Shown in pieces: positions 20,401-29,294 of a DNA stretch of 64,000 nucleotides. The DNA lies in NCBI RefSeq assembly GCF_000972705.2, contig NZ_LATL02000068.1, forward strand, positions 14,083-78,082. The letters are read 5' to 3'. Numbering within the stretch: the first letter of the stretch is position 1; each line of letters begins with the position of its first letter. A model generated the notes under the pieces. That model saw only the letters and a program-made list of their open reading frames with translations. It searched no databases and had not been told where the DNA came from. A program made the position numbers and the translations under genes. The stretch comes from Limnoraphis robusta CS-951 (GTDB lineage Bacteria > Cyanobacteriota > Cyanobacteriia > Cyanobacteriales > Microcoleaceae).

Positions 20401-20489
20401 CAAATACAGGCGGTGTGCAGTCCACTAAAATCAAGGCTAGCTTCTCGATAGCTGAGAAAGTTTTTGAGCGTTAGTTTATATGGAATCAT
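17403..20489 (-). CDS. sbcC: SbcC, ATPase subunit of the SbcCD nuclease (Rad50 homologue)
   Basis: 1028 residues, the normal SbcC size. Walker A is GPNGAGKSSLLEAI at about residue 33; Gln/Glu-rich coiled coils flank a zinc hook CPLCDRPL near 525; the ABC signature region YSGGEAFRINFAIRLALA and Walker B MLIIDEGFGTQD lie near the C-terminus, followed by the H-loop LTVTHMPHL. It forms a DNA double-strand-end and hairpin-processing complex with the SbcD nuclease. sbcD is not in this window. It is divergent from the 20698 gene; about 200 bp between them should contain both promoters. Confidence 0.95.
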   Translation of the reverse strand: MIPYKLTLKNFLSYREASLDFSGLHTACICGPNGAGKSSLLEAIAWAIWGSSRAATEDDIIHLGETEAQVDFAFIGEGNLYRVIRNRRRGQSGTLDFQVATQAYNEIQNGAKIEFRAIGERGMRATQQKILDQIKLDYDTFINSAYLRQGRADEFMLKRPNERKEILASLLKLNEYDKLADRAKDLSREYKGKIELLQQTIDSIKQQLQQQNEMTQNIANLETSLNQLNSQQNTEREQLQQLQASQHHRQTWEKLRQGEQQQYQTLSQDYQRLQQDFSTTQQQQQEVEAVLKQASEIQAGYARFQTLQATEEGFSARFKSYQEAQQNRQELLEQQRQILQKIQQKILNITVQLEGLSQQESEQLEVLNQRSEVEAALIELQTARNHLNQLDELQVKVTPLLQQRQQLQTQLDRASASCSARLEELLKSIRQLQQNLQTHPELQRTLQQINAQIQELEKKQVYQQRVKEKGLERHNFMERLCARQRDYEAKLAELDQKISLLGMPSNGDQEANSVQPLCPLCDRPLDEHHWGLVVGKHRTQQQEIRDQMWVVNEQLAVAEREIKGFREEYRQLDQELSQYEEYREQRGQIQAKLEGIEESQLRFQQLKLEAREIERSLQTGEFAAELYREQQHLEQQLQQLNYNEQSHVLARNEEKRWRWAEIKQSQLQSAESKLAKIQAQKPELEAKKAAFEEKFTQQQTHSELQQQIVTLDRSIAEIGYNLEEHNQVRSQLRQAQQWLTRVEKLNSAQKQYPQVQQRLEQLQQLKASKAQDIKTVEAQIYLLEQKLKETPDLSEQIQQLERQIQQRRQQMDQTLGQLGSLKQQQAYLESLNTQHREQKQQLETARRQYRVYSELAQAFGKNGIQALMIENVLPQLEAETNQILSRLSANQLHIQFITQRAGRSSKSSKKTAKLIDTLDILIADARGTRPYETYSGGEAFRINFAIRLALAKLLAQRAGTALQMLIIDEGFGTQDAEGCNRLIAAINAISSDFACILTVTHMPHLKEAFQARIEVEKSPTGSQLRLLM

Positions 20490-20697
20490 AGAGTAATTGT
20501 AAGACTATTTATCCCCTCTTGTCATGGGTTTCATCTATATTTTATAATTCTTTACAGTTTCGATCTAGATTGGTGAATTGCTGTTCGCTAACGGTTGAAT
20601 CTCGGCAGGATACGCTATATTTATAGTTTATAGAGGCTTTTCAACACTAAACTTGGTGTTAGTTTGTTCACCGAATTTCTGATTTCTATTATAACCG

Positions 20698-21318
20698 ATG
20701 ACGTCATTCACTCAAAGCTCCATCCTTCTCTCTCAAGCAGTCAAAGCGGTCTTCACCAAGTCGCTGGAAAAGCCTGCGGCTGATCAGGTTGTAGAGGCAC
20801 TTGTTGAACAAGAAAAAACCGCCAGCAAACAGAAACAACCAGCAAATTTGAGTCAATTTGTGGGAACTTGGCGGCTGTGTTTTATTACCGGAACTCAAAA
20901 AACTCGCCGTAAAATTGGCACCGCTTTAGGCGCCGGTCGTTATCTTCCCAACTGGGTGAAAATTCATTTATCTTATTCCGTTTCTGTTTCTCCTCAAGCC
21001 AATTTAGAACAACCTTTTGAAACGGGAAAGGTAGAAAATTCTGTTCAGTTGGGTGGGTTGAAATTAACCCTCAGTGGGCCTGTAAAATTTTTAGCAAAAA
21101 AGAATATTTTAGCGTTTGACTTTACCCGCATGAATGTGATATTATTCGGAGTGAAGTTGTATGATGGCTATATTCGTGGCGGCGCGGAAAGCGAAGAAAA
21201 GTTTTACAGCGATCGCATAAACAAACAAGCATTTTTCGCCTATTTTTATATCCAAGAAAAAGCGATAGCTGCCCGAGGGCGAGGCGGAGGGTTAGCTCTT
21301 TGGGGTCGGGAGAATTAA
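20698..21318 (+). CDS. Conserved cyanobacterial/plastid protein, possibly fibrillin (PAP)-like
   Basis: 206 residues with no signal peptide or membrane helix. Features: LSQFVGTWRLCFITGTQKTR, ALGAGRYLPNWVKIHLSYSV, an amphipathic beta-rich middle and the ending AARGRGGGLALWGREN. The length, the early GTWRL segment and the terminal RG-rich strand recall lipocalin-like fibrillins of thylakoids and plastoglobules, but the match is weak and it may belong to a separate uncharacterised family. No operon partner is obvious. A minus-strand coding remnant (21315-21440) abuts its stop. Confidence 0.75.
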   Translation: MTSFTQSSILLSQAVKAVFTKSLEKPAADQVVEALVEQEKTASKQKQPANLSQFVGTWRLCFITGTQKTRRKIGTALGAGRYLPNWVKIHLSYSVSVSPQANLEQPFETGKVENSVQLGGLKLTLSGPVKFLAKKNILAFDFTRMNVILFGVKLYDGYIRGGAESEEKFYSDRINKQAFFAYFYIQEKAIAARGRGGGLALWGREN

Positions 21319-21440
21319 TTCGATCTTCTTCTATGATTTCTTGTATGGTTTCTAGCCCCCATTACAAAAGCATTACCCACATTCCCAATCAACATTCCGG
21401 TACTGCCAAAAATAAACCACCAAATGCCAGCCTTTTGGAA
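21315..21440 (-). pseudogene. Small membrane-protein remnant
   Basis: Directly after a stop, the minus strand reads FQKAGIWWFIFGSTGMLIG, then NVGNAFVMGARNHTRNHRRRSN and a TAA. It has one hydrophobic helix followed by a basic tail, without a start codon in place. It looks like the 3' end of a lost gene for a small membrane protein. I cannot name the family. The rest of 21319-21571 holds nothing else recognisable. Confidence 0.35.
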
Positions 21441-21571
21441 TTATAAGTCGATATCTTCCTTAGGAGGGATGAAAACAGAGGGGGAAAGCCGAGTATTATC
21501 TAAAAAAGAAGGTGAAATCAAGCAGAGTAGCCAGCAGCAAAGAAATTGAAGGAATTTACGTCTCTCCTATT

Positions 21572-22033
21572 ATGACTGGCATAGCAACATTTGATCGAAC
21601 ATTAGAACAAACTCACACTTGGGTTAACGATATCGCCCAAATATTAAAGTGCGAAAATAAAGAACAGGTATTTCAAGGACTGCGAGTTACATTACATAAA
21701 TTACGCGATCGCTTAACCGTAGAAGAAGCCGCCCATTTAGGAGCCCAACTCCCCGTATTGCTGACGGGATTTTACTACGAAGATTGGAAACCCGCAACCA
21801 ACCCCGATAAGACCCGTTCCCAAGGACAATTTTTGCAGTCCGTAGAAGAACAATTACCCGCATGGGAATCAACAAATATTAGCATTGAAAACTTAGTTCG
21901 GGCTGTTTTTAACATGATCTCAAGTCGGGTTTCAGCAGGCGAAGTAAAAGAAGTGATTAACATGATGCCGGATGAAATTAAACAGCTTTGGCCCGAACCC
22001 ATGCAAGCTGAAGTCGCCGCCAGCCGACAGTAA
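21572..22033 (+). CDS. DUF2267 protein
   Basis: 153 residues from the ATG at 21572; the same frame is open back to a GTG at 21512, but the domain begins at TFDRTLEQTHTWVNDIAQIL just after the ATG. DUF2267 signatures are visible: FQGLRVTLHKLRDRLTVEEAAHLGAQLPVLLTGFYYEDW, and VFNMISSRVSAGEVKEVINMMPDEIKQLWP near the end. The family is cytosolic, of unknown function, and often found with stress proteins. It is 18 bp upstream of the cupin gene, and they probably form an operon with the 22430 gene. Confidence 0.85.
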   Translation: MTGIATFDRTLEQTHTWVNDIAQILKCENKEQVFQGLRVTLHKLRDRLTVEEAAHLGAQLPVLLTGFYYEDWKPATNPDKTRSQGQFLQSVEEQLPAWESTNISIENLVRAVFNMISSRVSAGEVKEVINMMPDEIKQLWPEPMQAEVAASRQ

Positions 22034-22051
22034 TTAACACAGTTAAAAATC

Positions 22052-22393
22052 ATGGTAGATAAAACCGTAAAAAAAGTCAGCGCCGAATATTCACCCCAAG
22101 GTGAAATGGATCAGAAATATTTAGTTTCCGGTCGGACAATCTCGATGCGGTTGTGGGAAAATGAACAGCCCCACGAAGGAAAACCCATCGTTGAACGGGA
22201 CTATGAAACGGTTGGTTTTGTAATCAAAGGACGGGCGGAATTGTACCTAGAAGGACAGAAAATAATTCTGGAACCGGGCGATTCTTGGGTCGTTCCGAAA
22301 GGCGCCCGTCATACCTATAAAATCATCGAACCGTTTACCGCAGTAGAAGCCACGAGTCCCCCGGCTGAAATGTACGGACGCGACCAAGTTTAA
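22052..22393 (+). CDS. Small cupin-domain protein
   Basis: 113 residues holding a single cupin barrel: ERDYETVGFVIKGRAELYLEGQKIILEPGDSWVVPKGARHTYKI. The second cupin motif (P-G-D-x-x-x-x-P-x-x-x-x-H) is complete, while the first has few His ligands (YETVGFVIKG), so metal binding is uncertain. The role is unknown; similar proteins are sensory or stress-linked. It is 18 bp after the DUF2267 gene and 36 bp before the next small gene, all on one strand. Confidence 0.85.
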   Translation: MVDKTVKKVSAEYSPQGEMDQKYLVSGRTISMRLWENEQPHEGKPIVERDYETVGFVIKGRAELYLEGQKIILEPGDSWVVPKGARHTYKIIEPFTAVEATSPPAEMYGRDQV

Positions 22394-22429
22394 ACTCAAT
22401 AAAAAACGAAGAAAAGGAGGACTCAACTT

Positions 22430-22687
22430 ATGAGTACCAAAGAACAATCAAGAGAAATATTGACGGAAGAACGTCATTATTCTCAGCAGCGTCAAGAGTC
22501 AATGGTTGAACGGGCTGAACCCCAAGCTGAGAATGCAGACGAACAAGCGGACATCACTCAAGAAAGAGCGCGAGAACTGGTTAGTGAAGCGCATCTCAAA
22601 GAAGAAAAACGTAAACAATCCATGTCAGAACGCATGGAAGAAGCGATTGAAAAATCTCCCCTGGCTGACCCCGATCATCCTGATTAA
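22430..22687 (+). CDS. Small, very charged hypothetical protein
   Basis: 85 residues, rich in Glu, Gln, Arg and Lys with no hydrophobic core (for example ITQERARELVSEAHLKEEKR). It ends SPLADPDHPD. The composition suggests an intrinsically disordered or helical stress protein. A strong ribosome site, AAAGGAGG, lies about 10 bases before the ATG, which supports that it is made. It is the last gene of the DUF2267-cupin group. The function is not recognised. Confidence 0.72.
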   Translation: MSTKEQSREILTEERHYSQQRQESMVERAEPQAENADEQADITQERARELVSEAHLKEEKRKQSMSERMEEAIEKSPLADPDHPD

Positions 22688-22702
22688 TTGGTGATGAATT
22701 AA

Positions 22703-22800
22703 ACTTCCGAACAATCTCAGCAGGGAACCGTTGTTTCTGTTCGAGGGAGCGTAATTAACGTTAAAATTTTGCCGCCCTTACCCCCGATTTTCAAAACCTT
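22703..22800 (+). pseudogene. N-terminal relic of an F-ATPase beta subunit (N-ATPase type)
   Basis: The frame after a stop at 22700 reads TSEQSQQGTVVSVRGSVINV then KILPPLPPIFKTL. This is the start of F1 beta (GTVVSVRGSVVDVRF..LPPI), closest in style to the beta subunits of alternative Na+-type F-ATPases. The homology then stops. No start codon remains. A further coded-looking stretch in the next frame (LDERFSLLLKEENRAPSFGS, about 22780-22860) may belong to another subunit. The 22984 lipoprotein gene separates it from the alpha/gamma relic at 23532. Confidence 0.65.
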
Positions 22801-22983
22801 GATGAACGCTTCTCTCTGCTTCTCAAGGAAGAGAATCGCGCCCCCTCTTTCGGGAGTTCGGGTAAAGATTTACCAATTTAGATAGATGGAACTGAATCAT
22901 TCTTTTACTAATATAAAGTCAATCGGGTTATTAAATTTAACCCGACGATTTAGTTCTAATGTATACGGGAGGATTTCCTTCTG

Positions 22984-23532
22984 ATGAATATTAACAGTTT
23001 CAAATCGGAAAACAACGAAAAAAGTTTAATCAAACGGATTACGAAAAACTGGAAAAAGAGCGGGTCGGCAGTGGCGATGCTCCTGTTATCCGGTGCTTTA
23101 GTTGCTTGCGGCGATCAGTTTGAAAATAACGCTCTAAATACCCAAGAGGATCTCACTTCAACCAACGAAACTGAAGAATTGGAAACGGCAACCTCTGTTG
23201 ATGAAGTTGCAGATGAAACCGAAGAACTTGTCGGTCAAACGGTTACAATTACCGGAGAAGTTGAAGAAGTTGTCGGTCTAAATTCCTTCGTATTGCAAGA
23301 CGAAGAAGACTTATTTGACGAAGATCAAGTGCTTGTAATTTCAGTGAATAATCAAGCCGAACCGATTGTTGAAGGTGAAACTGTGCAAGTTACCGGAGAA
23401 GTTCGTCAGTTTGTGGTGTCAGAATTAGAGCGCGATTATAATTTAACCTGGGACTTAGATCTCCAACGAGAACTTGAAGCTGAATATCAAAATAAAGCCG
23501 TTGTTGTAGCCGATCTGACCCGCGTTCAGTAG
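22984..23532 (+). CDS. Acidic lipoprotein, possibly OB-fold
   Basis: 182 residues. A long basic N-terminus ([15 protein letters not shown]) precedes a lipoprotein signal with lipobox SGALVAC, Cys near residue 40. An acidic linker follows, then a beta-rich domain with the repeated theme [26 protein letters not shown] and [14 protein letters not shown], which resembles a DUF5666/OB-fold nucleic-acid or ligand-binding barrel. It has a strong ribosome site (GGGAGGA, 22967-22973). The function is unknown. It lies inside the scar of the lost N-ATPase operon but is not part of that enzyme. Confidence 0.8.
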   Translation: MNINSFKSENNEKSLIKRITKNWKKSGSAVAMLLLSGALVACGDQFENNALNTQEDLTSTNETEELETATSVDEVADETEELVGQTVTITGEVEEVVGLNSFVLQDEEDLFDEDQVLVISVNNQAEPIVEGETVQVTGEVRQFVVSELERDYNLTWDLDLQRELEAEYQNKAVVVADLTRVQ

Positions 23533-23807
23533 TGTATTTAAGCAACACTAATGACCCCGAATTCTCAAAGGTGCATGGAACGGGCCGAGTGATGGATGTA
23601 CCCGTCGGGGAAGCCTTCCTCGGTCGAGTTGGGAATTCGGTAGGCACTCCCGTCAAAATTCCCCTACAAACGGGTTTAAAAGTGATAGATGCTTTGGTTC
23701 CCAGGAGTCGGGGTCAACGAGAATTAATTGTTGGCGATCGCCGTTCAATTACCGGAGAATTACTCGATATTGCATCGGGATTTGAAGCCTTAACTTCGAG
23801 AGAATAA
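23532..23807 (+). pseudogene. Fused relics of F-ATPase alpha and gamma subunits
   Basis: A 91-residue open frame made of pieces. The first part reads [21 protein letters not shown], then, after a missing segment, [20 protein letters not shown] and IVGDR, which is the alpha-subunit region just before the P-loop; the loop itself is absent. The last part, [20 protein letters not shown], matches the C-terminal helix of the gamma subunit (I-T-x-E-L-x-D-I-x-x-G-F-E-A-L). The normal alpha is about 500 residues. No ATPase activity is possible. With the beta relic at 22703 it traces the beta-to-gamma order of an N-ATPase operon. Confidence 0.75.
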
Positions 23808-23818
23808 AAAAACTCGGT

Positions 23819-24775
23819 TTAGGACTTGAAAGGCCCAGAAATACTACAAACTTGATTGCGTCCTTGTGCCTTCGCTTTGTATAAAGCATTATCGGATCGT
23901 ATCCACAGATCATCGAGTTTTTCATCATCAACATGATAAGTGGTTACTCCCAAACTAATTGTAATTTTAATCTCAAGATTCAAGTCAGAATTAGAGTTAG
24001 AAATCGGAATCGAGAGATCGGCGATCGCTTGCCGCAAACGTTCCGCTATTTTCAGAGCCGTTTTCAGATTAGCGTCGGGTAAAACAATGGCAAATTCTTC
24101 CCCCCCCAACCGTCCAAAACTATCCCTCTTTCGCAATAAGCTTTGTACCTCCTGAGTCATCGTTTTCAGAACTCGATCGCCAACAATATGTCCGTAGGTA
24201 TCATTAATCTTTTTAAAAAGATCGATGTCAAGCATGACGATAGAAAAAAGCCGATTATAATCAATCGCGCCCTGAAATTCGGTCTCCGCAATCGAGATCA
24301 GATGGCGACGATTGAAAATTCCAGTGAGCGGATCGGTAATCGCTAGCTTTTCCAAAGCGGCTGCTGTTTTTTTGAGTTGATCTTGAGTATATTTTAATTC
24401 CAGATGAACTCGCACCCGAGCCAACAGTTCGGGAGGATAAAAGGGTTTAGTAATGTAATCCACAGCTCCCTGGTGAAAAGCTTCTAATAAATGCTCTCTT
24501 TCTTCACTTGCCGTCAGAAAAATAATCGGAATTTCACAGAATTTGGCATCGGCTTTTAACTGTTTACAAACTTCTAAACCGCTCATAATCGGCATCATCA
24601 AGTCCAGTAAAATTAAATCGGGTTGAGCAAGTTTGGCGCGTTCTAGGGCTTGTTGTCCGTTAGTCGCAAATGTGACTTCATAGCCCACTTGCTCTAACAT
24701 ATCAGCAAGCACTTGCAGATTTAGAGTGATATCATCAACCACTAATATGAGAAATTTATCGGGATTAAAACTCAT
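23819..24775 (-). CDS. Response regulator with GGDEF diguanylate cyclase output
   Basis: 318 residues. The REC domain (1-120) has [14 protein letters not shown] and [18 protein letters not shown] with acceptor D58; K-P switch residues are in [19 protein letters not shown] domain from about 145 carries the active-site loop [14 protein letters not shown] and [12 protein letters not shown], so it should make cyclic di-GMP. No EAL domain. Its ATG overlaps the end of the phytochrome kinase gene by 11 bases, so the kinase is very probably its phosphodonor. It ends just downstream of the ATPase relic. Confidence 0.95.
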   Translation of the reverse strand: MSFNPDKFLILVVDDITLNLQVLADMLEQVGYEVTFATNGQQALERAKLAQPDLILLDLMMPIMSGLEVCKQLKADAKFCEIPIIFLTASEEREHLLEAFHQGAVDYITKPFYPPELLARVRVHLELKYTQDQLKKTAAALEKLAITDPLTGIFNRRHLISIAETEFQGAIDYNRLFSIVMLDIDLFKKINDTYGHIVGDRVLKTMTQEVQSLLRKRDSFGRLGGEEFAIVLPDANLKTALKIAERLRQAIADLSIPISNSNSDLNLEIKITISLGVTTYHVDDEKLDDLWIRSDNALYKAKAQGRNQVCSISGPFKS

Positions 24776-27700
24776 TATTTTTACGCTCTATTTCGGCTAA
24801 AATTAGAGAAAATTTTTCAATTGTGTCGGGGATTATCTGCCATTCAAAAGCATCAAGTTGGGCTGATATTTCTTGAGCATAATCGAGCAAAAGCTGACAT
24901 TTATGCTCCGTTCCATAGGCTTGTAAGCGTTCATAAAAAGCCTTAACTTCACGCCTTTTCAGGGTAATTATTAACTGCTCCCAAACCGTTTTTTCTTGAT
25001 TCAATTTTTCAATCAATTGAGGGAGTTGTTGTATTTCTTCAGTTTGATTAGGTTGAGATCCTAGAGTCTCCGAAGCAGTAGTTAATTGCCTCTGGGTAGA
25101 GGGAAGAACCGTTTTTAAGGCACTAACCAGTTGAGCGCGATTAATCGGTTTGTGAAGCACGCCTTGACACAGAAATTGTACATCGAGATAGTCTTGTCGC
25201 AGAACAGAAGCTGTGACAATAAATATAGGAATATTTTGAGTTTTATCATTTTGTTTGAGGGCATTAAATACACCTCGTCCATCCAGATTTGGCATTCGCC
25301 AATCTAGCAAAATTACATCAGGTTGTTCGGTTTGAGCAAGTTGAATTGCACTTTGACCATCCTGTACCAACAGCAAACGATGTTGAGTTCCTTCAAAATA
25401 ACCTTGAATCAGTTGTAAATTTGAGTATACGTCATCTACGGCTAATATTGTTGAACTGTTAAATTGCTTTAAGTCTTCATCAACAAATGAGACAGTCTCC
25501 GAGTCCAAAGGTGTATGACTCACCTCGATTTCAGGAAAGATAAAAATGAAGCTACTCCCGTGACCTAATTCACTTTGCAGCATTAGAGTTCCCCCTAATA
25601 AAGTGGTGAGGCGGCGAGTAATTGCTAATCCTAAACCCGTTCCTCCGTATTTGCGCGTACTTTGACCTTCACTTTGAACAAAGGCTTCAAAAATATCGTC
25701 TTGCTGATCTTTAGCAATACCAATTCCTGTATCTGTTATCGCAATTTCTAGCCAGACTTTCGGGAGATTTTCTTGAGTATAAGCTTGAGCGCGAATTGAA
25801 ATTTGAATAAAACCCTGCTCCGTAAATTTAATTGCATTTCCTAAGACATTAAAGAGAATTTGACGCAGACGTATACCATCAAAAAAAATGCCTTGAGGAA
25901 CCGTGTCATCAATTTGGCTAATCAGAGACAATCCCTTTTCTTTAGCTCGATGGGTGAAAATCTTTTTAACTTCGGAAATTAACTGTCGTAAATTTAAAGG
26001 TTCGTAGTGGACTTTAAACTTTCCAGCTTCGATTTTAGAGAGATCGAGAATATCATTAATCAGATCAAGTAATGACTGCCCACTGGCAGCAATTAACTCT
26101 AGATAAGAACGTTGGCGGGGTTCAGTGACTAATCCTTGAAGCAAGTCACAAAAGCCTAAAATGGCGTTCATGGGAGTGCGAATTTCATGGCTCATATTCG
26201 CTAAAAATTCGCTTTTGGCTTGATTGGCAATTTCCGCCCGTTGAGCCGCTTGTTCGAGGGCAAGCTGAGAAGACTGTAAAGCCGTGAGCATGAGTATATT
26301 TCTTAATTCTAAAGCTGCATCAAGTTCTATTTTTTTCCAGGGAAGCGAACAGCCTTTAATCGTCTCTTTCCAAGCTTCAAAGGAGCGACGCGGAGAGAGT
26401 TGCATCGTTCCATCCTCTGCTAAAATAACGGGTTTATTGGGATTTCCAGCCCAAGTGACGGTTTGAGTTCTTTCAGGTCTTAACCAGACAATTTGATAGG
26501 AAGTATTCAGGGAGAAAATAGAGATGACTAAAATTCCACTGGCGATCTTTTGATAAGCCGAAAACTCGGGATAAATCTCACTGAGATTATTGGTATGAAA
26601 GAGTTCGACTTGATGATTAAGTTTTAACCAATCTAACAACTTTTTTACCGCTTCAGTTGGGGGTGTATCTCCAAAAACGAGCAATTCATCTTGGAGAGCA
26701 ATCAGAATCCCACTGGCATTCACGAGAGACGATAAACGGTTGCCATTTTTATGAAGAAAAGCAATAATATTTGCAGGCTTTGTTGATAAGTTTTTCTTGA
26801 ATTCTTTTTGTAAATTTCTAACTGTTTTTTGGTATTTTTCTGATTCTTTATACTGCTTTTTAAAGAGTTTAATAGACATAAACTGTCCTAAAAAATCACA
26901 GGCTTTGCGAGTTTCATAATTGACGGATTTAGGTTGATAATGATGACAAACAATCATTCCCCACAGTTGATCATCTTGAATCAAGGAAATACATAAAGAA
27001 GCTGCAACACCCATATTTTGGAGATATTCTACATGGATCGGAGAAACACTCCTGAGCATGGAATCACTTAAATCTAAAGGTTCATTGGTGAGGGGATTAA
27101 GAACCGGAACGATATCTACAGGTTTATAGTTGATATCGATAATCAGACGTAACCAACTTTTACAGTATAACTTTCTCGCTTGCAAAGGGATATCAGAAGC
27201 CGGATAATGCAAACCTAAATAAGATTCTATATCCTCTTTTTTTGCTTCCGCAATCACAACTCCACTACCATCTTCTTCAAACTGGTAAATCATTACGCGA
27301 TCATAACCTGTGAGTTTAAAAACTTCCCAAACTAGCCGATCTGTAGACTCTTGAAAACTGGAAACATTGACAATACTTTTGAGGGAAGCTTTGAGTAAAT
27401 GATAAAAGCTGAGGGGATAACTTCTTTGAGAATCGGATTGGATTTCTAACTCCAAACATAAAACACCATCTGTTCGATGAATCACCCCTTCAAATTTAGA
27501 ATAAGGAGAGGGAATTTTTGTTCTAATTTCAAAGGGGTTAAAATAATCGAGATCAACGTTGGAAGCTGCTTGGGTTAGAAACTGAATATCCTCATCTAAA
27601 AAAATCTCATTTAATTTTTTTCCGAGTAGCGACTGAGCTTCAATGCCTAAAAAACGAACAGTATTTTGACTGGCTTGTAAAATGCTCAGATCAATGTCTT

Positions 27701-27812
27701 GGAATGTGAGGAGAACTCCATGAGGTTGAATTTTTCCCGGAATATGGATAGGTTCGCGATCACAGTTCGTCAGATCAATCGGTTCGGAATAAATAAAGTT
27801 AATATCTTGCAT
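24765..27812 (-). CDS. Bacteriophytochrome-type hybrid histidine kinase
   Basis: 1015 residues: PAS_2 (1-110), GAF (about 145-320), PHY (about 325-510), HisKA with [10 protein letters not shown] (H542), HATPase with [11 protein letters not shown], and REC with [11 protein letters not shown] (D837), then a helical tail. The biliverdin-binding Cys is at residue 17 in [17 protein letters not shown]. The GAF has [14 protein letters not shown] and [17 protein letters not shown], where cyanobacterial Cph1 has Cys instead of Ile. The PHY tongue has the PRRSF motif. The protein should therefore be a red/far-red sensor using biliverdin. Cytosolic. It overlaps the downstream REC-GGDEF gene. Confidence 0.94.
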   Translation of the reverse strand: MQDINFIYSEPIDLTNCDREPIHIPGKIQPHGVLLTFQDIDLSILQASQNTVRFLGIEAQSLLGKKLNEIFLDEDIQFLTQAASNVDLDYFNPFEIRTKIPSPYSKFEGVIHRTDGVLCLELEIQSDSQRSYPLSFYHLLKASLKSIVNVSSFQESTDRLVWEVFKLTGYDRVMIYQFEEDGSGVVIAEAKKEDIESYLGLHYPASDIPLQARKLYCKSWLRLIIDINYKPVDIVPVLNPLTNEPLDLSDSMLRSVSPIHVEYLQNMGVAASLCISLIQDDQLWGMIVCHHYQPKSVNYETRKACDFLGQFMSIKLFKKQYKESEKYQKTVRNLQKEFKKNLSTKPANIIAFLHKNGNRLSSLVNASGILIALQDELLVFGDTPPTEAVKKLLDWLKLNHQVELFHTNNLSEIYPEFSAYQKIASGILVISIFSLNTSYQIVWLRPERTQTVTWAGNPNKPVILAEDGTMQLSPRRSFEAWKETIKGCSLPWKKIELDAALELRNILMLTALQSSQLALEQAAQRAEIANQAKSEFLANMSHEIRTPMNAILGFCDLLQGLVTEPRQRSYLELIAASGQSLLDLINDILDLSKIEAGKFKVHYEPLNLRQLISEVKKIFTHRAKEKGLSLISQIDDTVPQGIFFDGIRLRQILFNVLGNAIKFTEQGFIQISIRAQAYTQENLPKVWLEIAITDTGIGIAKDQQDDIFEAFVQSEGQSTRKYGGTGLGLAITRRLTTLLGGTLMLQSELGHGSSFIFIFPEIEVSHTPLDSETVSFVDEDLKQFNSSTILAVDDVYSNLQLIQGYFEGTQHRLLLVQDGQSAIQLAQTEQPDVILLDWRMPNLDGRGVFNALKQNDKTQNIPIFIVTASVLRQDYLDVQFLCQGVLHKPINRAQLVSALKTVLPSTQRQLTTASETLGSQPNQTEEIQQLPQLIEKLNQEKTVWEQLIITLKRREVKAFYERLQAYGTEHKCQLLLDYAQEISAQLDAFEWQIIPDTIEKFSLILAEIERKNNEF

Positions 27813-28009
27813 TTTAAAAAGGTGATTGAATGGTGTGGGTGCATTTTATTATAATTTTTATAAGACTAATGTTCAAATCAGAGTTTCAACCTCCGACCCC
27901 GGTGAACCGTTCAACCACTCAGTATTCTTTCTCAAATCCTGATCTTCTCAAACATTAAGCTTTATGAACAAGTCCAGCAAACAGACGAAGCTCTAATCTA
28001 AATACCTTA

Positions 28010-28040
28010 CAAAAAAACAAAGAGGTTGTTGATAACCTCC
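28010..28040 (-). terminator. Rho-independent terminator of the transaldolase gene
   Basis: On the minus strand GAGGTT (28039-28034) pairs with AACCTC (28027-28022), loop of six, followed by TTTGTTTTTTT. It lies about 40 bp after the transaldolase stop. The rest of the 264-bp gap to the phytochrome gene (27813-28076) shows nothing else I can support. Confidence 0.75.
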
Positions 28041-28076
28041 CCGATTTAAGATATTTCAGTTAAACGAAATTTGTTT

Positions 28077-29231
28077 CTAGACGGTGGTGAGTTGTTGCGC
28101 TTTATCTGTGAGAGACTGCATCAATTCATCATAAGGCTGAGTAAACTGATCAATTCCTTCTTCCAACAATTCAGCCATCACCTGATCTAAATCAATCTGA
28201 ATATCAGGAGCTTGCAGACTTTCCATCAATTGATAAGCATGATCCACATTTGTTTCTATTTTATCGGCTGAAGGATGACAGTGATCGGCGCAAACTTCAA
28301 GAGTTTTTAGTGGTAAGGTATTCACTGTATTTTTCCCGATTAATTCATCGACATACATAACATCGCTGTATTCAGGATTTTTGGTACTCGTACTCGCCCA
28401 GAGTAACCGTTGAACATTTGCGCCTTTTTCCTCTAATGCTTTCCAGCGCTCGCTCCCGAAAATTTCCTTATATTTTTGATAGGCGATTTTAGCATTAGCA
28501 ATGGCGACTTTCCCTTTTATTTGACTCAAACGCGCCTCTTCATTCAAGTTTTCAGTGCCGATTTTTTTCATTCTTTGATCAATCAATTCATCAACTTTTA
28601 CATCAATCCGACTGATAAAGAAGCTAGCAACCGAAGCTATTGAATCAATGGGTTGATTATTCTGGACTCGCGTTTCTAGTCCGCGAATATAAGCTTGAGC
28701 GGCGGCTAGATAACTGTCAACTGAAAATAACAGGGTAATATTAACGTTAATTCCTTCAGAAATCGCCTGTTCAATAGCCGCCATTCCATCAGGAGTTCCT
28801 GGGATTTTAATCATCACATTCGGACGATTAATTTCCTTAAAGAAACGTTGAGTTTCAGAAATTGTTTTTTGAGTATCTCGCGCCAGAGAGGGTGGAATTT
28901 CGATGCTGACATAACCATCTAATTTCTGTGATTCCTCGTAAATTGGACGAAAGATATCACAGGCTTTGCGAATATCATCAAAAATTAAGTTAGCGCAAAT
29001 ATCTTCTACCGACTGCTTTTTCTCAATTCCCGCTTTGATATCAGCATCATAGCTTTTATTTCCAATGATAGAAGCCTTAAAAATAGCCGGATTTGAAGTG
29101 ACTCCTCGGATGTTTAGATTTTTGATTAAATCTTCGAGTTCTCCTGATTCAATCAAACTGCGATTTAGATAATCCATCCAAATGCTTTGATCATACTGGC
29201 GAATTTTAGCGATTTGATTCGTTGTCATCAT
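28077..29231 (-). CDS. tal: Transaldolase
   Basis: About 384 residues; the pentose-phosphate enzyme moving a dihydroxyacetone unit from sedoheptulose 7-phosphate to glyceraldehyde 3-phosphate, in the cytosol. Motifs: GVTSNPAIFKASI, NVMIKIPGTPDGMAAIE with the Schiff-base Lys, NITLLFSVDSY and RLLWASTSTKNPEYSDV. The length fits the long (Tal-type) bacterial transaldolases. I start at the ATG at 29231 (or 29228) because GGAG lies six bases upstream; the open frame reaches back to a TTG at 29243 that would contain this ribosome site. It has its own terminator. UspA is upstream on the same strand. Confidence 0.95.
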   Translation of the reverse strand: MMTTNQIAKIRQYDQSIWMDYLNRSLIESGELEDLIKNLNIRGVTSNPAIFKASIIGNKSYDADIKAGIEKKQSVEDICANLIFDDIRKACDIFRPIYEESQKLDGYVSIEIPPSLARDTQKTISETQRFFKEINRPNVMIKIPGTPDGMAAIEQAISEGINVNITLLFSVDSYLAAAQAYIRGLETRVQNNQPIDSIASVASFFISRIDVKVDELIDQRMKKIGTENLNEEARLSQIKGKVAIANAKIAYQKYKEIFGSERWKALEEKGANVQRLLWASTSTKNPEYSDVMYVDELIGKNTVNTLPLKTLEVCADHCHPSADKIETNVDHAYQLMESLQAPDIQIDLDQVMAELLEEGIDQFTQPYDELMQSLTDKAQQLTTV

Positions 29232-29294
29232 TAATTTCTCCAATCTCGTCTCATTTTCAACAAACTTTTAACTTTTCAGAAAGCAATACTCCAG

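Noticed and set aside
22506..22694. Second plus-strand frame overlapping the small charged protein
   Set aside because: The 22430 frame has the strong ribosome site; this one has none and reads as a frame shadow of Lys/Asn-rich codons.
27869..27958. A 29-codon open frame (MFKSEFQPPTPVNRSTTQYS...) between phytochrome and transaldolase
   Set aside because: No ribosome site, no known family, and such short frames are expected by chance.
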